Shown: positions 26,181-36,245 of the stretch, in pieces
How the letters are laid out: every line of letters starts with the position of its first letter
Position numbering within the stretch: position 1 is the stretch's first letter
Origin: Bradysia coprophila
Taxonomy: Eukaryota; Arthropoda; Insecta; Diptera; Sciaridae
Reading direction: 5' to 3'
Assembly (NCBI RefSeq): GCF_014529535.1
Contig: NW_023503371.1
Span: forward strand, 372,001 to 436,000
Length of the DNA: 64,000 nt
Made by a program: the position numbers and the translations under genes
Notes under the pieces: generated by a model
What the model was told of the DNA's origin: nothing
Databases searched by the model: none
What the model saw: the letters and a program-made list of their open reading frames with translations, nothing else

Positions 26181-26181
26181 A
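26176..26181 (+). promoter_or_regulatory. AATAAA overlapping the DCAF13 stop codon
   Basis: The last codons read GAA TAA followed by A, so a perfect polyadenylation hexamer spans the stop. If used, the 3' UTR would be only a few tens of bases. Confidence 0.4.
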
Positions 26182-26344
26182 GGGACTGCATTTCATTTCG
26201 ACTGTTCTCTTTCATTGAAGACTAGTTCGTTTGGAGGGAGACATGTAATCTGTTACAAGATGTGAGCTAGCGGATCAAATGCCCGAAAGCTGGACATATT
26301 TTGACGACCGCTCGAAGAATTTTCTGCCCTCGTCTTTTCAAATT

Positions 26345-26970
26345 GAGTCCTAGATAAGTTCCTCTCGTACGACGTCTCCGCTGACGGAATTATGGTCTTC
26401 GTCTTCAGTGTCGTTTGCTTCCCGAAGCGATGATTGTCCCGATTGCACGATAAAGTACCCGAAAAATTTTTGCCTCCATAAAGACAGCCGTAAAAGATTT
26501 TTTTTGGCGATTCGTGACATTTTGGTACTTTTTTGGCATTCATCATTTCTGGGTGATTTATCGCCAGAATGTGAAGAAACACTAAGAAAAATCGCCAATT
26601 ACCATTCTTCACACTCCGTGGATTTTACTTGACGTTTCTTCACACTTTGGGAAGTTTTCTTGGCCATTTGATTAGCTGCCAAGAAAATCGTCCGAGTGTG
26701 AAGAAATGCCAAGAAAAATCACCGAAGTGTGAAGAACCGCCATAAAGACAAGTTTTTTTTCTTGGTGTGTCTCGGCGATTTTTTAAACTTTGTCGATTTT
26801 TATTTTTTTTTATATGATATTAGCGATTCTTCACGGGAATTCTATCTGATATAGTGCTCTCATTTACATGGACCGATTTGAATTTAAACGAAAACTAAAT
26901 GAATTTGTTAAGTTTCTACCAAGGTCCATACAATAAATAAAAACTCGACTTTCGATGCAGAAATCCAATG
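26345..26970 (+). repeat. dispersed ~600-bp repeat, copy 1
   Basis: Matches 30490-31030 in the same orientation over its length: shared blocks include GACGTCTCCGCTG, TTTGCTTCCCGAAGCGATGA, multiple TGTGAAGAAACGCCAAGAAA units, the block around TTCTTCACGGGAATTCTATC, and an end with AAAAACTCGACTTTCGAT. TGTGAAGAA units also occur at 37390-37600. No coding frame. Element type is unknown. Confidence 0.65.
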
Positions 26971-28165
26971 ACAACTCCAAAAAAGGAGAATAAATGTGTC
27001 GATAGCTCAAAGACAAATCGGAAGGGCGGTTCATTCGACACGAATTATCTACCAGAATTGAAAAATTTCATCTACGATTACAGAAATGGGATCTGAATGC
27101 GAACAAAGACAAGGAACGGTATGCTGACGAAATGAAAAGGTTCAGAGGATAATCGCGATCTGGCGGTGATAAGTCGAGTCTGTAGAAACGAAAACACGAG
27201 CAAGGAATACATTTGCGATGACGACAAGTGAATCTGCAGATGAAAAAGGACCTAAAAAGGAGGTGGTATGTACTACATTGAGTAGCGTCTTGACGACTTC
27301 CTGCTAAAAACTGAGAGATTTCATTGAAAGCTGAACACAGACGAAATGACAACATATCTCACTGGTTTGGTTGTATTCAATTTATTCGCAAACCTAATTT
27401 AAATTAAGCTGTGGAAACGGCTGCTGAGGAATAAGCTTTTCAACGATACCAAACATGCCATACTTGATCCACAACGAGTACTGTTGATGATTCAGTTTTC
27501 GATCGAAGTCACTCTTCTCGCAAATCTAAAGCCCTCGAAAACGAAATCATTAAATTATATGGAATGATCGTTTTTCGAAGACTTCTGTAGGTTTGTAGCA
27601 CAAAAGTACTGGATTCATTTATACGGGGAACGAAAGTGGGTGAGGCCAGCTACAACACCCCATACTCAGTGTTCCATGGAACATCGACGCTGCAGGGAAG
27701 GCGGACTCTCCGAACATCTGCTATAGTTTTAGTTATAACTCTCGTGGATGTACTCGCACCATCGAGTCTATCTGTAGGTCTTTCCAAGGCTGACATTAGT
27801 ACAACATTACAATAATTCAAAATAATGTTTTCTTGAGTTATTGCCGAAAAACTGTTTTCAATACACTTTTAAACCCTTTTTACAGAAAAAGTGAACGATA
27901 CGCGTTCTCTAGAATTGAAAGACGAGTCCAACGAGCTATCACTCATTTCGGTAGCCGCTAAGTTGTATTAACCTTTTACAGTCTATTACAGTCTTTTACC
28001 GGCTATGTCATCTGTCATTGGCAACGATGAAAAGAATAAGCAAAGAACTTTGGTCAGACCAACGCACTTCCAGCAAAAGTGCTATTAATGACAGCTGCCA
28101 AATAGAGTACTACTTTGTATGAAAAAAGTGTCCGAATTTTTATTTAGTGCCAAAACTTGTTCGAT
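26971..28165. other. intergenic, nothing recognised
   Basis: No gene-like frame beyond short chance frames (for example 27068-27355 minus). No terminal repeats recognised. Confidence 0.4.
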
Positions 28166-28218
28166 ACACTGTCCAGTACCCTATTTTATTTAGAGTACCA
28201 CTCATGCTTGAAGTGCGT
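28166..28218 (+). repeat. half-copy of the ACTCATGCTTGAAGTGCGT element
   Basis: Same sequence as 7619-7675, including the 19-bp terminal repeat at 28200-28218; the opposite end is not present nearby. Confidence 0.55.
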
Positions 28219-28475
28219 GGGTCAGACTCGTCTTTTATAACAAAAGTGTTGTTACAAGAAGTAAAAAATTTTTCATGTAAAATTCGTTGCATTCACATTT
28301 GCATTACTGTTTTAATAAAATTAAAATCATTCGATTACAATATGTCAAATATGTGGAACAAACTGAAGAAACTATTGGTGAGTGCATTAAATCAATCCGC
28401 ATACGCAAGTAGGTTTCTATGCATCGTTATTAAATGTGCAACTTTACTCAATCTTCTTTATTCTTTTTTCATCAT

Positions 28476-29447
28476 TCAACGACCCGGTTTGTATTTTCCC
28501 TTATCATCGGGAACATATTTTCCCTTATCATCGGGAGCATATTTTCCCTTATCATCCGGAACATATTTTCCTTTGTCATCCGCTTTGTATTTTCCTGTGT
28601 CGTCCGAGACATATTTTCCTCTGTCATCCGCTTTGTAGTTTCCTCTGTCATCCGGAACATATTTCCCTCTGTCATCCGCTTTGTATTTGCCATCGTCGTG
28701 GGCAGATGTTAGAATAAAACTAACCACGACCAGTATCTGGAAATACAATTGCAGTCTACTTTTATGTACTTTGAAATATTCAAACTTTGGATTATGCAGA
28801 AGAGGCTGCGACACGTTTATCGATTCAAATCACTTGCGTTAAACGTACATTATAACACAAAGGGTTATATCGCGAAATTATAGACGTGGTGGAGTGAATT
28901 AAAAATATGATTTTCCCTAGGTATATTCACATCACGAGACTATAATTACGCGATATGCCCCATGTGCTATACGACAGTTTATCACAGTTTAGCATACAGG
29001 CTCCAAATCATTGATGAGACTCAACTATAATATGTCGACAGTAACAGCCCAGTTTTCAGAGTTATAATTGGCCAATTATATGCCAGAATTTGATAATAGT
29101 ATGTTACGTCACTGTTTGTAAATATTTGTTTAGGCAAGTGTGAGCAGTGACGTATGTTAATTGTTAGGTGTTACGGCATGTTTCATTTTCATTTTTTTCA
29201 GGTCGGGCTGTAACACCCCACTTATCAAATACACAACTTGGAACGTCGGACTAGCTGTCACAAGCAGTGATGTAAAGTGCATTTTACCGTGCATAAGCAT
29301 GTAAATTTATTTTTAGTGTCTAACCAAAATTGTGTGAAAAAAATTGGCACAGATCTCATGAAATATAGTTCGAAGTTTATAAATTAAGTAATCGCTATCA
29401 CCCAACTTTCTACTCACCGCAAGTATCACTGCCAATTTGGTAATCAT
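28476..29447 (-). CDS. small secreted DDGKY-repeat protein (cuticle-like)
   Basis: Two exons: 29447-29418 (ATG to GCG, donor GTGAGT) and 28736-28476, both phase 0, giving 96 residues. The intron falls inside the signal peptide, an arrangement typical of insect cuticle and other secreted-protein genes: MITKLAVILA from exon 1, ILVVVSFILTSA from exon 2. After cleavage near TSA-HDD the whole mature protein is about nine tandem octapeptides of the form DD(R/K)GKY(V/K)(P/A), ending KPGR. Such charged Gly-Lys-Tyr repeats resemble the DDGKY/DNSGKY stretches of insect cuticular proteins; a structural extracellular role is inferred. There is no Rebers-Riddiford chitin-binding domain. A TATA box (29488-29481) stands about 35 bp above the ATG. 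The strong open frames on the opposite strand are mirror images of the repeat. The exon 1 join is my inference from phase and signal-peptide fit. Confidence 0.75.
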
Positions 29448-29480
29448 TGTCAACTGTCGATTTAACATCTGTTGAACGCT

Positions 29481-29488
29481 TATTTATA
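29481..29488 (-). promoter_or_regulatory. TATA box of the DDGKY-repeat gene
   Basis: On the minus strand this reads TATAAATA, about 35 bp before the ATG at 29447, with a TCAACAG initiator-like sequence between. This implies a very short 5' UTR, as is usual in insect cuticle genes. Confidence 0.55.
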
Positions 29489-29828
29489 CTCGTTATTTCG
29501 CTGGATAGAAAAATTGATTTTAATATAAAAACTATAAACGCTAGATGGCTACAGGATATAAGAATAATAAATTATATTGCCCGATAAAACATTGAAAGTG
29601 CTAAAACATTTCGTGTTACTACTGAACAACTAGATAATTAAACATTATAGTTTTAAAAAGACTTTATGTTCTATCAAAAATATTTGCCCTGGTAAAGATA
29701 AAAATGTAATAACAGCTAAAGGAAGGTCTCTGAAGGTTAATGAAACCTAAATCTATTGAGCGTGCATATTGCGTAAATTTGTCTTATCTACACCGCACAG
29801 ATGTGAATAATCTACTAATATCCTATAC

Positions 29829-29919
29829 TGTCCACATGTTTATTTAGACACTTGGGGAGTTATTGCATGAGCCGAAGGCGAATGGTATAACCCCAAGTGT
29901 CTAAATAAACATTTGGACA
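29829..29919. repeat. hairpin with AGCCGAAGGCG apex
   Basis: Arms TGTTTATTTAGACACTTGGG (from 29837) and its exact complement (to 29911) flank a loop containing GAGCCGAAGGCGAATGG. Confidence 0.75.
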
Positions 29920-30010
29920 GAGGTGAATACGCTTTTTTATCTATCGACGGCGAAATATTAGCACTTTTTCACTGCTATTATTTCACCTAGGCAGATAAAA
30001 TATTATATAT

Positions 30011-30123
30011 TATGCACCTGTTGCCAAGATTGGTATTTTGACGTGTAGGACATTATTGCCCTAGCCGAAGGCGTGGGCCATAATGCCTACACGTCAAAAT
30101 AACAGTCTGGCAATAGGTGCATA
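30011..30123. repeat. second hairpin with AGCCGAAGGCG apex
   Basis: Arms TATGCACCTGTTGCCA...TATTTTGACGTGTAGG and the near-complementary CCTACACGTCAAAATA...TGGCAATAGGTGCATA; the loop has CTAGCCGAAGGCGTGG, the same apex motif as the hairpin 100 bp upstream although the arms differ. Confidence 0.75.
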
Positions 30124-30489
30124 CCATATTTTATCTGTCGAGAACAGATATATCGAGATAAACAAAAACTCCCTAGAGGGATAAGCTCGAGATTATCGTT
30201 CTAGACAGATAAATAATATTACACCCCTTGTGTTATAATGTACTTTCATCACATACGCGCGATGTTCGGCTGTCAAAATTACTTAACTAGAAGAATAATT
30301 CAAAAATTACACTTCAGTTCTATGTTGTTGTCTCGTTTTCGCTTATGTGATAAAATAGAATACACACTCGGCAAGCCTCGACATATATAATATTATCTCA
30401 AGTGATTCAAATCGATAAACATTTTGCAGCCACGTCGGCATAATCCAAAATTTGTGTTTTGCTGGAAAATTTTCCTTGTCTTTTAGAAT

Positions 30490-31030
30490 TGAGCACTAGA
30501 TAAATTCCTCTCGTATGACGTCTCCGCTGCCGAAATTATGGTCTTCAGTGTTGTTTGCTTCCCGAAGCGATGATTGTCCGGATTGGCCGATAAGGTACCC
30601 GAAATTTTTTTGCCCTGTACTTTAATTGATTAATTACTTCATAGAGACAGCCGTGAAGTATAGCCAAAGTTAAATCAGCCAAAAATAAGGAATTGCCAAG
30701 AAAAATCGTCAGAGGTTCGAGTGTGAAGAAATGCCAAGAAAAAACGCCAAAGTGTGAAAAAACGCCAAGAAAAATCGGCAGAGTGTGAAGAAACGCCATA
30801 AAGACAAATTTTCCTTTGTTGGTGTCTATCGGCGACTCTTCACACTTTGACGATTTTTTATATATTTTTTTGGCGATATGACTTTAGCGATTCTTCACGG
30901 GAATTCTATCTGATATGGTGCCCTCATTTCGATGGACAGATTTAAATTTAAACGATGATTAAATGAATTTGTTAAGTTGGTAGAACGTCCATACATAAAT
31001 AAATAAAAACTCGACTTTCGATCGAGAAAT
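30490..31030 (+). repeat. dispersed ~600-bp repeat, copy 2
   Basis: Direct-orientation counterpart of 26345-26970, about 4.1 kb away, carrying more TGTGAAGAAACGCCAAGAAA units in a row. It ends with AAAAACTCGACTTTCGAT. Confidence 0.65.
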
Positions 31031-31663
31031 CGTGTTCAAAATAGTTCTTAAATTAGAGAAATCCAATGTCTCGGCTAAGGAATTCGAGTCGGAGGGCTTA
31101 AAAAAAATGCTTATCTTTTTTGAAGGTAACACAGATCGATCGCCAAATCTCGTTTTAACATTTTGAATTAATGTCCCACTCCGAACGATTTCTATAATTT
31201 AATGGTGCTCCATTTTCTATCTGTTTTATTTTTCCAACAACTTCCACAACGAAACATTTTATGCATTCTACTGCACTGACTGCTCTGTGTATGGCATCGA
31301 ATATACTGTAACTGTATACATTGTACTGTACAACGTACAATATAATTATCTCTTGGAGACCATAGTTTTTATCTAAAACAAATTTAAAGTCGAGGCGATA
31401 AACATTTAAAGTAAAATATTAATTAAAAACTCAGCCAATGGAAATGGTAGGCTAGCCAGTCAACCAGTTAATGTTTTATTTGCATGACCCTTTCCAAATA
31501 TACCCAGTTCGGTTTTACTAAAGACATTTAATTACATCTTTATCGATTAAGATTTGTCAAGTCTTAAATGGTTGGCAGATAATATTTTTTACATAAATAC
31601 AATGACCAGAAGCGCTCAATTGCTTAAACTCAAATCGATACTCGACTGTCTGAAAACTGGAAG

Positions 31664-33097
31664 ATGTTTGCAAAACTACTGTCGCCTTTCTTATTCGTGT
31701 GAGTTTTCATAATTAAGGTAACTGTACGCTTAAAATATATTGTATACTTTGGAAATTTATTTGGAAATTTTTACCAAGATTTCCAAAAAATTTCCAAAAA
31801 TTGCGAAAGTTCAAAAGTCGAATATTTTCATAGTTTTGAACGGTTTTGGTATTTTCTGAGCTCAGCCTTGCGTTTTAGCCGGTTTTTAATGTTTTGTTTG
31901 GTTCTTGACACACTCTTCGAAATATAATGACATCGAACATGATTAATTTGAGCAAGAATCAAATAAAAACTTTGAGAACCGGCTAAAATGCAAGACTAAA
32001 CTCAGCAAATGCCAAAACCGTTCAAAATTATAAAAATATTCGACTTTTGAACTTACGCAATTTTTGGAAATTTTTTGGAAATTTTGGTAAAAATTTCCAA
32101 ATAAATTTCCAAAAATAGGCCCTGGTATACTTTTGGAGACTCAGTCAAAAATGTTTAGTTTTTTTCTTCTCTGAAATTTTGATTGAGTCCAGGAATTTCG
32201 TAATCGACTTTATGTCTAGATTAAAGTGTAAAATTCGGTAAAATTGCGGCATATAAAATCATGTTCCTAACTTGTTTCAGTCAAAACTTGAATTTTGCGC
32301 ATACGATGTGTAGTCAACCTCGCCTTCACCTCAGATTAACAATTTTCACATGTATGGCGCAAAATTTCCATTTACGCACATGCTATGAAAATAGCTGTTT
32401 GATATCTACGCGTCAACTACCACCTTATTTAAACGTTAAATTTATTGCTTTACAGACTTCAAACGCTGATGGAGAATTATGTACGGATGTAGCAGGTATT
32501 CTGGATACACTATCATCATTGGCCCAATCAGTAGCTCGTATTGCTGATAATCTAGCAGCCCGTGGATGCTTAAAACCCCCTTCGCCCGCCGTCGACAAAT
32601 GTGAATCATTGAAAAATGAACAACAATATTACCTCAAAACTTCCGATGACAGATTTGCCGTCTTAAATGCTTCCAAGCAGCTAGCCTTCATTCAAAACGT
32701 TGATGCAAAAGACGCTGCAAAATTTACCGCAACAAAAGTCGGTTGTAATTCGTATGGTCTATGCATCGATGGCCATTGCATGTCTAGATGCATGGCATGT
32801 TCATCATATACGTTCGATTTACAGACGGTGAAATTTCATTTAACAAATTCGGATGAACCTTATAGCAGATGGACATTGGTTTCGGCCGGAAATGATGGAG
32901 AATATAATCTAAAAGTCGATGGGTCTTATGGGTATTTGACTTATAAGAAGACCGTTGCTGGAGATGATCAATTGACTTTGACCACAAAACTGTCCGGTGA
33001 GACCAATTTCAAATTTGTGGAAGTTCCGAGTTTTATCGAAAACTCGCCGTTGAAAGATAGTAAGAGAATAAGTGTTTTGACGCCAAAATTAGTTTGA
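31664..33097 (+). CDS. predicted secreted protein, possible beta-trefoil
   Basis: The certain part is the frame from about 32456 to 33097: DGELCTDVAGILDTLSSLAQ, an amphipathic helical segment with DNLAARGC, then about 135 residues (YYLKTSDDRFAVLNASKQLA, KVGCNSYGLCIDGHCMSRC, YSRWTLVSAGNDGEYNLKVD, NFKFVEVP) whose repeated Y/F-x-L-K strands suggest a beta-trefoil; that is inference, and I know no close family. Exon 1 is probably 31664-31698 (MFAKLLSPFLF, a signal-peptide start, donor GTGAGT). It joins in phase at the acceptor before 32281, giving 283 residues. A second in-frame acceptor, TTTACAG before 32456, may be used instead with a different donor, so the segment 32281-32455 is uncertain. 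The intron holds a 370-bp foldback. AATAAA is found at 33169 and 33219. Confidence 0.6.
31751..32124. repeat. 370-bp foldback in the intron of the secreted-protein gene
   Basis: Arms of about 145 bp (about 31751-31895 and 31965-32112) are inverted copies, containing GGAAATTTATTTGGAAATTT, TTGAACGGTTTTGG and their complements. GTATACTTT occurs directly on both sides (31742-31750 and 32125-32133), a likely 9-bp target-site duplication. Confidence 0.7.
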
Positions 33098-33168
33098 AAG
33101 ATTGTTTGAGGATTTTTTGTTTTGTTTTTATGCTTATGCTTAAAGGGTCAATAGTTTGAGTGAATTGC

Positions 33169-33174
33169 AATAAA
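33169..33174 (+). promoter_or_regulatory. candidate polyadenylation signal
   Basis: AATAAA 72 bp after the stop at 33097; a second one lies at 33219-33224. Confidence 0.5.
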
Positions 33175-33613
33175 AATGTAACATCGCTTTTCTGACCATC
33201 CGACTGAAGTAGTTGCAAAATAAAATTTCCCGGAGAACTACAAAAGGCTGAATTTTCAAGCACCAACATACTAAATACGACTTTGCAAACAGTATAGTGG
33301 ACAAAGAAATCGAGAATGGCAGAGTGATTTGATCGAGCTAAATCAGCACAAGTTCAATGGTTGTCCTTATTTCCTTATATATCCAACTTCTTCATGTCTG
33401 ACCTTATTGTCCTAATTTTACATTATGTATCTTCTCCTGCGCAGAAAAGAAACGACAAATTTTGTGGAAAAAAGGGTTAAAGCGAAGCAGTTGCTTCTTG
33501 TAGATCGAGTGTCATATCCTCCATAGATGGTCGGATAAGCAGAATTCTTGAAGATAACTTACCGATTTGAGTGATGCTACTCGATAGAGATTCGATTTCA
33601 TTGTTACTTAAAT

Positions 33614-33756
33614 ACAGTGGACGTTAGTGAAACTTAGACAGGAATTTTCTTCTTCTTAAACAGTTAGTGATAGTGGTGAAACCGTATAAAGACTCTTTTG
33701 TTTATATCAGTGGATCAGCTGAAGCAAATTAATGGCTAAATTTCACGTCCACTGTG
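33614..33756. repeat. GATCAGCTGAA foldback family, short copy
   Basis: Ends ACAGTGGACGTTAGTGAAA and TTTCACGTCCACTGTGT are inverted. The interior has ACCGTATAAAGAC and GTGGATCAGCTGAA, both also found in the elements at 43072 and 46551. The remaining spacer 33225-34510 shows nothing else I recognise. Confidence 0.6.
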
Positions 33757-34510
33757 TTTCGAAGTATCCTTAATCAAATACCGACGACGAGTACGATCAT
33801 TTAAATTCTTAAAAATAAGAAAATTTTTATTTACGAAGTCCTAAAGTAGCCACAAAAACCTACAAGTAAGAGTCAATTCGCAAAAACTTCAAACAGTGTA
33901 TGACGTTAGTTTTACTATTTATGATCTAGTTTGATGAATTTTGATGAAGTCGCTCGGAATAACGTTATTTGGAGAATGTCAAAGTTCGACAATTTTCCAA
34001 AATTTGATGGGTGTGAAAAATCAACTCCATTTCTGTCTGTGACGGTGGGTATAGTCGTGTGGGGTGTCAATGAATAGCTATACAAACGTCCAGGTTTGAA
34101 CTTCCTGCTACTTGCTTCCCCAGCCTCCCAGAGCACTTCAAAAATTTCAGTTTTTTCGAGGTTTTTCACTTGTTGCGGCGGCTAGATGGACCAGACAACG
34201 GCGTTTGTTGGTCAACAATATTCCCCTCATTGACCTTCGTCAACGTACAAAATTTGACTTTATTCATATCTAGCATGTGAGAACTATTGATAAAAAAACG
34301 ATTTTCGCGACAACTCCGGAGAAACATTTTCTAAGGGCCATGTCAGCCCAACAAAATTTTTTCGAGAAAAAAGTTGTTCCACGAAATTTTCAGAATAGAA
34401 CGACGATTCGTTTGGGCTATAGCTCGTTGGAATCGCCGTCGGCTCGAATCCCGATTCCATATAAGCTGTTCGAAATTTTGGCGAATTGACTCTAAAAAAA
34501 CACTAAACTC

Positions 34511-36245
34511 TCATTCCTTCTTTATCTGAACTGCTTCAAGTTTATGATATGCAAGTGACTGGTATGGTACCGGTTCTCGTTCGAAACCTCTTTTACGCGA
34601 ACCGAGCACGGCATCAACATCCAGGATCTTATGGAAATTCTTTAAATGCTTTCGGACGTGATACCGTTTTGTGTAGCCCTTGTCGCACACCGGACACTTC
34701 ACCTGCGAGCCAAAATATGTTTCGTCAAAATCAAAACCCTAGCAAATGAAAAAAAAACATTAAAAAACGTACCGGACGTTCCCCAGTGTGTGACTGCATG
34801 TGTACAGCTAACTTAGCTTTTTGTAGAAATGCCTTTTCACATATGTGACACTTATGTGGACGAATGTCGCCGTGGGTTTTTATGTGAAGATTGAACGAAC
34901 TGCGATGAAGAAACGTTTTGGAACACAAATGACACATGTACGGTCGCTGAATGAAGAGACGCGAGAAACGGAATGTTACAATGATCAAATACGAAATGTT
35001 GAATATCTCACCTCCATCGAATGCGTGCGTTCATGAATTTTCAGTGATGACGATTGAGCATAACAATTATCACAGCTTTTGCATTTGTACGGTTTTTCCC
35101 CTAAATTTTTTGAGAAGATAAGAAAAATGTTTTTGTTAAACTTCCGAACGGATGAGCATGTTTTTAAGGGATGTGTGTTCTCTCTGAGTAATTCACCACA
35201 GCGAAATGCTTATATTGCACCAAATGTGTCAACAGGTTAACATTCAGACAAATGTACATTTAAGATTCCAGTCACAGCACTGCTCCGCTAGAAGCAATCA
35301 AGAGCAATCAAGGTGTATTTCGGGGGTCCCTCTTGCGACAACTCATTTTAAAAGAGTTTCGAAGAAGAAGTACCAACTAAGTGCATAATCAAACCGAGTT
35401 TGAAGAATTTCCAACAAAGTCGAAAGGTAGTTACAACAAACAAAAACGGTTGTACTATATCCCGACAGAGTTAGAGTCCGGTTTTGAATGTTTATAAGTA
35501 TGGCAACAACTCACCTGTATGAATTCGTTTATGAACTAACAGAACTGATTTTGAAGTGAACGACTTTGCACACGTATCACAAAAGAACCGCGGCTTTTCC
35601 TTTTCTGTTGCCGATTTGTGATTGGTACCGCTGTGTTTCTTCAACGAATTACTGTCGAAGAACTGCCTTGGGCAACGGTCACACTTAAATTTGATTGGTT
35701 CACCTAAATGGAAAAGAATCACAAGTATTACACAGTGCGGATGTACACCTTTCTGTCACGCTTCTACCGTGTATTTCGTGATTGTGTCGCAGCAGCGCTC
35801 TGCTTGACGAAAACTCCTCATTACATGTCTTGCACTTTCTCATCTTCCTTGCCGTGCTCTTTTTGGATCGAACCACTTTCTTCACCTCTTCTTCGGACGA
35901 TTCGTCGTCCTCATCTGGATTCGCTTCCTCTGAATCATATTCATTTTCGGGGTATTCATCCCTTGATGTGTCTGAATTAAATTCGATCGCATCTTTGCGA
36001 TCGTCTGTGTCGTCAGCATTCTGCACGGAATTTTGATCGGACTCGTCGTCGGATTTATTTTCGATTTTCACCACGCAAAATGCTTCAGCAGGAGGATCGG
36101 ATTCATATTTTAGTAGACGAGCTGATAGTGTCGACACTTGACGCTGCAAGTCGACAATTTCGTCGGAGTACTTTTGAATCAGTTTATTTTGAATTTCACA
36201 TTTTTCACAGGTAGCCGTCGAAGGGATTTTCTTGTTTTTTTCCAT
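34511..36245 (-). CDS. seven-finger C2H2 zinc-finger protein
   Basis: Five exons on the minus strand: 36245-35768, 35703-35515, 35100-35012, 34946-34773, 34738-34511, phases agreeing throughout, 385 residues. The N-terminus (MEKNKKIPSTATCEKCE) is followed by a heptad-like stretch (KLIQKYSDEIVDLQRQVSTL) that could form a coiled coil, then a long acidic linker with Ser/Asp/Glu runs and a basic VVRSKKSTARKMRK patch (likely nuclear localisation). Seven C2H2 fingers follow, starting CKTCNEEF, CDRCPRQF, CDTCAKSF, CKSCDNCY, CHLCSKTF, CHICEKAF and CPVCDKGY, several joined by TGE(K/R)P-type linkers. No ZAD domain. DNA binding is the family expectation; target unknown. The exon 1 donor GTAGAA is the weakest site but is the one that restores the H-G-E-P-I-K-F-K linker. 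Possible polyadenylation signal on the minus strand at 34264-34259. Confidence 0.88.

Larger units (their letters stand above)
28843..30247. mobile_element. inverted-repeat region around the DDGKY gene 5' end
   Basis: CGTACATTATAACACAAAGG near 28845-28864 is inverted at about 30226-30245. Just outside, 28776-28835 is inverted at about 30397-30455 (shared AAATCGATAAAC, GCATAATCCAAA). The interval includes two perfect-armed hairpins (29829-29919 and 30011-30123). No transposase frame. The first exon and TATA box of the minus-strand repeat-protein gene lie inside it, so this may be a mosaic of elements inserted around a promoter rather than one transposon. Confidence 0.4.

Noticed and set aside
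28147-28717. Plus-strand frames with YFPLSSG-type repeats
   Set aside because: Antisense of the DDGKY repeat; the minus-strand reading has a TATA box, signal peptide and phased intron.
35708-36036. Serine-rich plus-strand frames of 84-90 residues
   Set aside because: Complement of the acidic linker of the zinc-finger gene.
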